9,519 nt of DNA from Bacillota bacterium (GTDB lineage: Bacteria > Bacillota > Dehalobacteriia > UBA4068): contig JAUMYD010000061.1 of assembly GCA_030528765.1 (NCBI GenBank), positions 1 through 9,519 of the forward strand, written 5' to 3'. The translations under genes were made by a program, and so were the position numbers. Below the pieces are notes generated by a model. It did no database searches and was not told the origin of the DNA. It saw nothing but the letters and a program-made list of their open reading frames with translations. Shown here piece after piece: positions 5,760-9,519 of this stretch (position 1 is the stretch's first letter; every line of letters begins with the position of its first letter).

Positions 5760-6143
5760 GTTTCCTCCTCCTTTTTGTTCACTGTATGCTTTTTTCAAGC
5801 CTTTTAGACGAAAAACAGGCATTTTGCGGGCTGAAAAGTTCCCGGTTGGATATCTCCCTTTCCTCCGGGATGAATGCCGGCAAAGCAGGCCTCTTTTTTT
5901 GCAGAAGCCTGGATGGCACTTTGCTTTGCTTCCACTTCCTGCTGCTTTCCCGGATGGGTCCGCTGCGGCATAGGGGCCGGTTTCCCCTCGGTTTTTTGTT
6001 TTGAGGCAGTTGATTTTTTTCAAAAAAAAGAAAATTATTCATCGAAAAAACGGATTTTTTTGTGGAGAAAAATTTCCACCTACTCTGTACTGCGCTTTTT
6101 TGTTCATCCGATATGGAGCTGAAAGCGGCTATGCCGTAAAATA
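5760..6143. other. Gene-free divergent spacer between yabP and the TetR gene
   Basis: No supportable gene is seen. On the minus strand, long open frames (to 6023 and 6204) have no family resemblance and no good start. The part nearest yabP holds a possible sigma-E element. The part 6000-6080 is a run of A and T tracts, including adjoining runs of seven T and eight A. The left part (5870-5990) is GC-richer. The divergent layout and the strong TetR promoter at the right end make regulatory content likely. Confidence 0.6.
5781..5809 (-). promoter_or_regulatory. Possible sigma-E promoter of yabP-yabQ
   Basis: On the minus strand CATACAGT (5788-5781) fits the sigma-E -10 consensus CATACAnT exactly. 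Thirteen bases upstream lies GTCTAAAA (5809-5802), a partial fit to the GTCATATT-like -35. The implied start near 5774 leaves a leader of about 15 bases, just enough for the AGGAGGAGG. The assignment rests mainly on the -10 element and on yabP being a sigma-E gene in B. subtilis. Confidence 0.45.
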
Positions 6144-6172
6144 TTGACAAACCACCACTTCGCTGATAAAAT
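6144..6172 (+). promoter_or_regulatory. Strong promoter of the TetR-family gene
   Basis: A perfect -35 TTGACA (6144-6149), a 17-bp spacer and TAAAAT (6167-6172) with the extended TGA in front (6164-6166) form a near-consensus vegetative promoter. The start is expected near 6179, about 45 bases before the GTG start. Confidence 0.88.
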
Positions 6173-6174
6173 TG

Positions 6175-6201
6175 TATCGATATAAGCTCATTATCGGATA
6201 A
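6175..6201 (+). promoter_or_regulatory. Candidate autoregulatory operator of the TetR gene
   Basis: Two palindromes flank the predicted transcription start: TATCGATA (6175-6182, perfect) and TTATCGGATAA (6191-6201, perfect around a central G). Both share TATC/GATA half-sites. Their place right after the -10 element is where a TetR-type repressor usually blocks its own promoter. The assignment is inferred. Confidence 0.5.
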
Positions 6202-6224
6202 CAAAAGACAGCAAAAAGGCAGAG

Positions 6225-6959
6225 GTGATTATTCTGTCCCGCGCATATAAGAAAGATCGTCCAACGCGGGAGCTGATCGTACAATCCAGTATGCGTCTTT
6301 TTTTAGAGCAGGGTTACAGCGAAACCAGCTGTGCTCGGATCGCGCAGGAATTGGGTATCAGCCCGGGTAATTTGACCTTCTATTTCCCAACGAAGGAGCA
6401 TCTCCTTTCTGAGTTGGTGGAAGAATTTTGCGTTTTTCAGGGGATCCTGATGAGCAGAAACCTGGAGGAGGATTCCGGTATTCTCTTTTATTGCATGGAG
6501 TTGGCTATAATGGCCGGTCTTTGTGAGCAATCCCTCATTGCCAGAGATTTTTATATCAGTGCCTATACGCATCCCAGATCTCTGGAGCTCATCCGCAAAA
6601 AGGATTCTGAGCGGGCAGAGATCCTTTTTGGAAAATATTGCCCGGAATTCACCAGTCAGGATTTTGTCATCACGGAAAACATCGTTTCCGGCATCGAATA
6701 TGGAATGCTGATCAGCGCAGCCAATGCGGTGCCTTTTTTGTGGGATCAGCTTAGCCGCAGTCTGGAAAGCGTGCTGAAGCTCTACCGCGTACCTGAGGAA
6801 ATCCGGTATAATAATATTAAAAAGGCAATGGACAGCGATTATCGGGAAATCGGCACCACTTTTCTGGAGAAATTTATGAGGCATGTGGAAAAAACCAATG
6901 CGGCAGCTGTCAGTAAGGCTCTGGGAGAGAAGAATTCTTCTGCCTGGCAGAATCAATAA
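6225..6959 (+). CDS. TetR/AcrR-family transcriptional regulator
   Basis: This protein has about 244 residues. The N-terminal TetR DNA-binding domain covers about 15-62: helix 1 RELIVQSSMRLFLEQGY, then CARIAQELGISPGNLTFYFP with recognition helix near 46-53 and the typical TKEHLLSELVEEF after it. The C-terminal part (about 70-230) is a helical ligand and dimer domain with no recognisable subfamily signature, so its ligand is unknown. The start is uncertain: the frame can begin at GTG 6225 (AAGG five bases upstream), but GAGGTGA lies just upstream of a CTG at 6234, which would give the natural-looking start (M)SRAYKKDRPT. No usable ATG occurs before residue 23. The gene is alone, with its own promoter and terminator. 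It may regulate itself or the divergent yabP side. Confidence 0.9.
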   Translation: MIILSRAYKKDRPTRELIVQSSMRLFLEQGYSETSCARIAQELGISPGNLTFYFPTKEHLLSELVEEFCVFQGILMSRNLEEDSGILFYCMELAIMAGLCEQSLIARDFYISAYTHPRSLELIRKKDSERAEILFGKYCPEFTSQDFVITENIVSGIEYGMLISAANAVPFLWDQLSRSLESVLKLYRVPEEIRYNNIKKAMDSDYREIGTTFLEKFMRHVEKTNAAAVSKALGEKNSSAWQNQ

Positions 6960-6980
6960 AGAGGAAACCGACCTGTATGA

Positions 6981-7024
6981 AAAAGTCGGGGATCGCAGCA
7001 GATAGTGCGTTCCCCGACTTTTTT
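6981..7024 (+). terminator. Intrinsic terminator of the TetR gene
   Basis: AAAAGTCGGGGA (6981-6992) pairs perfectly with TCCCCGACTTTT (7011-7022) around an 18-base loop, and the T run ends at 7024. It starts 22 bases after the TAA stop. A run of A before the stem means that it can also stop transcription coming from the right. Confidence 0.92.
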
Positions 7025-7319
7025 GCCTTTGCTCTTGGAAACCGCGGCATGGCCTCAAAATCAGGGTTCTGCCCATCCCGAAGCTGGAATTTTGCCGCGC
7101 CGGTCCTTCCTTTTGCCTTCTTCTGCCCACTATCCAGGGAGGCGGATTCTTTTCGGCAGGGAAATGGCAGTGTCTTTTTTTTGCAGTATAATCTTCGCTA
7201 ATTTACAGATAATAGCATCGTAAATTGAAATATTATGTAGATCGGGTGCTGAATGCGGCTCGGTCCGGGGCGGGGAAACCGGGCCTGTGGAAATCAAATC
7301 TTGGAGGAGGGATGGAGAA
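7025..7319. other. Gene-free spacer before the spoVT remnant
   Basis: No gene is supported here; open frames on both strands lack recognisable features. A TATAAT at 7187-7192 has no convincing -35. GGCTCGG (7257-7263) and CCGGGCC (7279-7285) could form a stem with one G-U pair in the leader of the spoVT-like fragment. A purine-rich GGAGGAGGGATGGAG (7302-7316) precedes the ATG at 7320 and is probably the original ribosome-binding region. Confidence 0.5.
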
Positions 7320-7493
7320 ATGAAAGCAACAGGAATCGTGCGGAGAATGGATGATTTGGGAAGGATCGTGATTCCTAAGGAGATCCGACGGAATATGCGG
7401 ATTCGGGAAGGCGACCCGTCGCAGATATCATTGACACCGTGGGAAACCTTCTGTTTTGGAATGCTCGATCTGGCCAAAAGACGAGGGTGGTAG
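7320..7493 (+). pseudogene. Truncated SpoVT/AbrB-type regulator
   Basis: The first 32 codons read MKATGIVRRMDDLGRIVIPK, then EIRRNMRIREGD, an excellent AbrB-type swapped-hairpin DNA-binding N-terminus, closest to SpoVT (usually about 180 residues with a GAF-like sensor domain). After REGDP (about 7417) the expected LEIF and the rest of the domain are missing. The frame continues for 25 unrelated residues to a TAG at 7493. SpoVT modulates forespore gene expression; this copy cannot do so. A purine-rich site precedes the ATG, so a 57-residue product could still be made and might bind DNA weakly. The break coincides with the start of a foreign reading frame, which points to a deletion or recombination scar. 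Confidence 0.8.
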
Positions 7494-7582
7494 CTGTACA
7501 TAGTGACGAAAAACAGCGCTATGGCCATGCGTATACGAAAGGGGTAAAATGGCATGAAAAGGATGGTTTCCTGTGGGTTTAA
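7418..7582 (+). pseudogene. 3' end of an unidentified gene fused to the spoVT fragment
   Basis: In the frame shifted by two relative to the spoVT fragment, an uninterrupted stretch runs from the break point to a TAA at 7582. It reads VADIIDTVGNLLFWNARSGQ, then KTRVVAVHSDEKQRYGHAY and TKGVKWHEKDGFLWV. The composition looks protein-like (hydrophobic core plus a Tyr/Trp/His-rich tail) and it has no start codon or ribosome-binding site of its own. I do not recognise the family. It is best read as the C-terminal part of a gene whose 5' portion was lost when it was joined to the spoVT-like fragment. Confidence 0.5.
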
Positions 7583-7643
7583 CATGGATACGGCTTGCGT
7601 AGAATTGAAATTTTCCGACGGCCTACGGCAATTCACTCGCTGA
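7554..7643 (+). pseudogene. N-terminal remnant of a small mobile-element protein (DUF6061-like)
   Basis: An ATG at 7554, with AAAGGGG about nine bases upstream, opens a 29-residue frame MKRMVSCGFNMDTACVELKF then SDGLRQFTR. The pattern SCxFNMDTxCVELxFxDG is, from memory, the beginning of the small DUF6061 proteins (about 80 residues) common on integrative and conjugative elements of gut Clostridia. The expected remainder (I-IDT-AVE and the C-terminal half) is absent and the frame stops at 7643. It overlaps the end of the previous fragment by 29 bases. It could also be an intact tiny gene, but truncation is more likely. The family name is a recollection, not a search result. Confidence 0.4.
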
Positions 7644-7672
7644 AAACGTAAAAATGTTACATTCACCCATAC

Positions 7673-7716
7673 AAAGACCCCCTGACGCAGTCCGAAGATT
7701 GCATTAGGGGGTCTTT
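7673..7716. terminator. Symmetric GC-rich hairpin before the CRISPR array, possible bidirectional terminator
   Basis: AAAGACCCCCT (7673-7683) pairs perfectly over 11 bp with AGGGGGTCTTT (7706-7716), with a 22-base loop. The T tract is short on either strand. It sits 28 bases beyond the leader-distal end of the array, so on the minus strand it may end the pre-crRNA transcript. On the + strand it would shield the array from the decayed region. Confidence 0.6.
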
Positions 7717-7744
7717 ATGTTGAACTGCATAATTTGCCCAAAGA

Positions 7745-8446
7745 GCAGAATACCTCTTTAAAATTACACTACTCTCAAACTCGCCGTGCCTTGTCCTCCC
7801 CCTGTCTCAGGGATTAAGACCTCTTTAAAATTACACTACTCTCAAACTCAACCTGACCGGTGGATGTTATGTACTGCTGATTAAGACCTCTTTAAAATTA
7901 CACTACTCTCAAACCGGGCGTGTATGCCACCTTCGGCGCATCACTGATTAAGACCTCTTTAAAATTACACTACTCTCAAACACGTGTCCGCTGTCAGCAT
8001 TCCCGCAAATGAGATTAAGACCTCTTTAAAATTACACTACTCTCAAACCTGCAGGACGGCGAGTTTGTTGAGCTTTCGGATTAAGACCTCTTTAAAATTA
8101 CACTACTCTCAAACTTGCATTTCGTGTTGCATTTCGCAGAAAAAGATTAAGACCTCTTTAAAATTACACTACTCTCAAACTGACGGCACAAGTGGTCGCA
8201 CGCATTTAGGGATTAAGACCTCTTTAAAATTACACTACTCTCAAACGCGAGAGCGGAGTTCCGCGCTTAGAGATAAGATTAAGACCTCTTTAAAATTACA
8301 CTACTCTCAAACCGCTGGGTGCGTACAAGAGGCTCCCACTTATGATTAAGACCTCTTTAAAATTACACTACTCTCAAACTATGTGTTAGTGATAGTGATA
8401 GTGCTTGTGAGATTAAGACCTCTTTAAAATTACACTACTCTCAAAC
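7745..8446 (-). CRISPR. Type II-A CRISPR array, 11 repeats and 10 spacers
   Basis: Repeats are 36 bp, starting at 7745, 7812, 7879, 7946, 8013, 8079, 8145, 8211, 8277, 8344 and 8411. Ten are identical; the one at 7745-7780 differs at four of its first seven + strand bases, as expected of the oldest, leader-distal copy. In crRNA orientation (minus strand) the repeat begins GTTTGAGAGTAGTGTAATTT and ends AAAGAGGTCTTAATC. GTTTGAGAG...TGTAATTT is typical of type II repeats of Bacillota. Spacers are 30 or 31 bp: four of 31 at the distal end, then four of 30, then two of 31 nearest the leader. All ten differ. Transcription on the minus strand is supported by adjacent csn2/cas2, the leader promoter and the position of the degenerate repeat. 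With Cas9 (outside the window) and a tracrRNA it would guide cleavage of invading DNA. No target could be assigned to any spacer by eye. Confidence 0.98.
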
Positions 8447-8517
8447 CTCAAAATCCCGCCTACACGGGGGCATCAGCGGTTACGAGCCGCCGAGGGAGGG
8501 TAGTGTTAACTAAAATT
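8447..8517 (-). promoter_or_regulatory. CRISPR leader with leader-anchoring sequence
   Basis: This is the stretch between csn2 and the first repeat. On the minus strand it ends in ATTTTGAG (8454-8447) directly against the first GTTTGAGAG. Type II-A systems use a short leader end of the form ATTTGAG to direct new spacers to the first repeat, and this is a one-base variant. Two small hairpins occur in the transcript: GCGG/CCGC (8490-8476) and CCCG/CGGG (8468-8455). New spacers should be inserted at 8446/8447. Confidence 0.8.
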
Positions 8518-8543
8518 TTAAAACTCACACAGGTCATTGTCAA
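8515..8543 (-). promoter_or_regulatory. Promoter for the CRISPR array, overlapping the end of csn2
   Basis: On the minus strand a perfect -35 TTGACA (8543-8538), a 17-bp spacer and TAAAAT (8520-8515) form a near-consensus promoter. The -35 and spacer lie inside the last codons of csn2 and the -10 overlaps its TAA stop. Transcription would start near 8508, about 60 bases before the first repeat, so the array can be transcribed independently of the cas operon. Confidence 0.85.
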
Positions 8544-9183
8544 TAGTCAATCGTTTTTCATGGGGAAGTTTGTCCCGCGCAATGCAGTCCAGCAGCAGTA
8601 TCCGGTATCCATGAGCCAATGCCGTTTTTAAAAACAGCTCCACCTTGCCGTCACTAAAGAAGCTGCGCATACCCTGAATGACAAACAGCTTATCCCTATC
8701 AAACTCCCGCACCAGTTCCATAAAATCCAGTAACCGCTCCAAAGGGTCGTCATAGTCATCTCGTAAGCAGATACCGATCCCTTTCAGGATACCTGCCACC
8801 GAACATTTTTCGCAGACAATATCTCCCGGCAATTCAAAGGTAAGTGCGTCCACATAAGTTTCCACTGTGCTCAGCAGCTCCGCTGTTTTCAGAAAAAATT
8901 CCTCGGAAACTGACGTGTTTTCCATGGCAGCACAGACTTTGTTCAGCAAAGTTCTGCGATTCAAATCAAAATGGATGCAATTATCCACAAGCTCCACCCA
9001 TTTGCTGATGGGCAGAGTTGTGCCGTCATCTGATAGGATCAGTTTTCCCTCTCTGCCCGAAAGCTGAACGTACAGATCGCACAGTAGCTGCCTGTAAAAA
9101 TCCGGGTTCTCTATTACCAGACTATTTACCGCCGTGCTGTGAAAATCTATCACCGTATCCAGTTGGGGGTGTGCCAATATCAT
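8518..9183 (-). CDS. csn2: CRISPR-associated protein Csn2 (type II-A)
   Basis: This 221-residue protein has the usual length of short Csn2 (about 220). Csn2 forms a tetrameric ring that slides on double-stranded DNA ends and is required with Cas1, Cas2 and Cas9 for spacer acquisition; it is the marker of subtype II-A. Recognisable parts: the N-terminal IDFHSTAVNSLVIENPDFYR (12-31), the helical middle ISKWVELVDNCIHFDLNRRT (59-78), and the C-terminal strand-helix part KLFVIQGMRSFFSDGKVELF (165-184) and LLLDC (196-200), ending in KRLTIDNDLCEF, where the family typically has ILIIDEDLCEI. The ATG at 9183 overlaps the cas2 stop as ATGA, showing translational coupling. The frame running upstream to 9366 lies inside cas2 and was rejected. 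Its last codons carry the promoter of the array. Confidence 0.95.
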   Translation of the reverse strand: MILAHPQLDTVIDFHSTAVNSLVIENPDFYRQLLCDLYVQLSGREGKLILSDDGTTLPISKWVELVDNCIHFDLNRRTLLNKVCAAMENTSVSEEFFLKTAELLSTVETYVDALTFELPGDIVCEKCSVAGILKGIGICLRDDYDDPLERLLDFMELVREFDRDKLFVIQGMRSFFSDGKVELFLKTALAHGYRILLLDCIARDKLPHEKRLTIDNDLCEF

Positions 9184-9500
9184 AATTCCACCAGCCTTTC
9201 GTCCGTGTCTATCACATCGCTGTGGCATGAGCCAGTGATGAATTCCATTTTTGCAAACTGCTTCTCGGTTATGGTCAGTATTTGCACAAGACCTTTGTCG
9301 GGACGGTTTTTTCTCAGTAATTCCGCCATGGATGCCTGCGCTGTGGAATTGAGCAGCAGTTTGCAATAAACAGATTCCTGCAGCATCAGGAACCCATTAC
9401 GAATCAGCAGCTTGCGGAAACGCCTATATTCTCGGCGTTCCGCATCTGTTTCTGTAGGAAGGTCAAAAAACACCAGCATTCGCATAAACCGATAACTCAT
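9180..9500 (-). CDS. cas2: CRISPR-associated endonuclease/integration protein Cas2
   Basis: This 106-residue protein starts MSYRFMRMLVFFDLPTETDA, the standard type II Cas2 N-terminus, with the metal-binding Asp13 in VFFDLP. Further matches are RRFRKLLIRNGFLMLQESVY (26-45), GLVQILTITEKQFAKMEF (70-87) and DVIDTDERLVEL at the end. Cas2 dimers bridge two Cas1 dimers in the integrase that inserts spacers at the leader end of the array. No strong Shine-Dalgarno is seen before the ATG at 9500; a putative cas1 stop lies three bases upstream, so translation is probably coupled. The length is complete. The next gene, csn2, overlaps by 4 nt. Confidence 0.97.
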   Translation of the reverse strand: MSYRFMRMLVFFDLPTETDAERREYRRFRKLLIRNGFLMLQESVYCKLLLNSTAQASMAELLRKNRPDKGLVQILTITEKQFAKMEFITGSCHSDVIDTDERLVEL

Positions 9501-9503
9501 ATT

Positions 9504-9519
9504 TCATAAAATTTTATCC
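9504..9519 (-). CDS. cas1: Putative last codons of cas1
   Basis: On the minus strand the final bases of the window read in one frame as D-K-I-L followed by TGA (9506-9504), three bases before the cas2 start. In type II-A loci cas1 lies directly upstream of cas2, so this is probably its C-terminus. Only four codons are visible; the call rests on gene order. Confidence 0.35.

Noticed and set aside
5779..6204. Open minus-strand frames in the yabP/TetR spacer, including an in-frame extension of yabP to 6023
   Set aside because: Low-complexity translation with no family resemblance, no ribosome-binding site, and a very strong yabP start at 5759.
6303..7130. A 275-codon minus-strand frame opposite the TetR gene
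   Set aside because: Antisense shadow of a clear TetR family gene; no domain visible and it crosses the TetR terminator.
7130..7666. A 178-codon minus-strand frame across the spoVT fragment
   Set aside because: Its translation mirrors the recognisable AbrB-type sequence on the + strand and has no motif of its own.
7984..8349. A 121-codon + strand open frame with a 12-residue protein repeat (IKTSLKLHYSQT)
   Set aside because: It is created by translating CRISPR repeats spaced 66 bp apart, a multiple of three; no start context and no protein family.
7495..8517. A tracrRNA for the type II system in the spacers around the array
   Set aside because: I looked for an anti-repeat complementary to the crRNA repeat outside the array and found none. 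It probably lies near cas9, beyond the right edge.

Overview
The window looks like chromosomal DNA of an endospore-forming, moderately GC-rich Clostridia member (Bacillota). The evidence is a yabP-yabQ-divIC-S1-domain cluster like that of Bacillus and Clostridia, a PdaB-type polysaccharide deacetylase, strong AGGAGG ribosome-binding sites, a SpoVT-type AbrB remnant and a type II-A CRISPR-Cas locus. No species is claimed.

Layout. The left edge (1-525) is the end of the rplU-rpmA ribosomal operon on the + strand, closed by a strong terminator. A long minus-strand block (530-5759) follows. In transcription order it reads yabP, yabQ (ATGA overlap), a small HTH regulator with its own promoter, divIC (8-nt overlap with the HTH gene), terminator, promoter, S1-domain gene, terminator, Ppx/GppA-type phosphatase, PLP aminotransferase, structured leader with terminator, pdaB-like deacetylase. 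The block mixes sporulation functions (YabP, YabQ, PdaB), division (DivIC) and housekeeping. A divergent + strand TetR-family gene (6225-6959) has a near-consensus promoter, palindromes at its start site and its own terminator.

The region 7025-7744 is accessory and decayed. The first ~32 codons of a SpoVT/AbrB-like gene are fused to the 3' end of an unrelated frame. A short remnant of a small mobile-element protein and a long GC-rich hairpin follow.

The right part (7745-9519) is the downstream half of a type II-A CRISPR-Cas locus transcribed on the minus strand: the putative last codons of cas1, then cas2, csn2 (ATGA overlap with cas2), a leader of about 70 bp, and an array of 11 repeats with 10 spacers. 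cas9, nearly all of cas1 and the tracrRNA are not in the window. A TTGACA-N17-TAAAAT promoter lies across the end of csn2 and points into the array. The leader ends in TTTTGAG against the first repeat, as expected of a leader-anchoring sequence. cas2 and csn2 are intact, the ten leader-side repeats are identical and only the far repeat is degenerate, so the locus looks functional as far as it can be seen.

I did not find a clearly new system. The most notable points are the CRISPR promoter embedded in csn2, the unusual 3' end of the repeat, the chimeric spoVT scar beside the array, and the small HTH gene inserted in the yabQ-divIC cluster with an 11-bp-phased direct repeat over its promoter.
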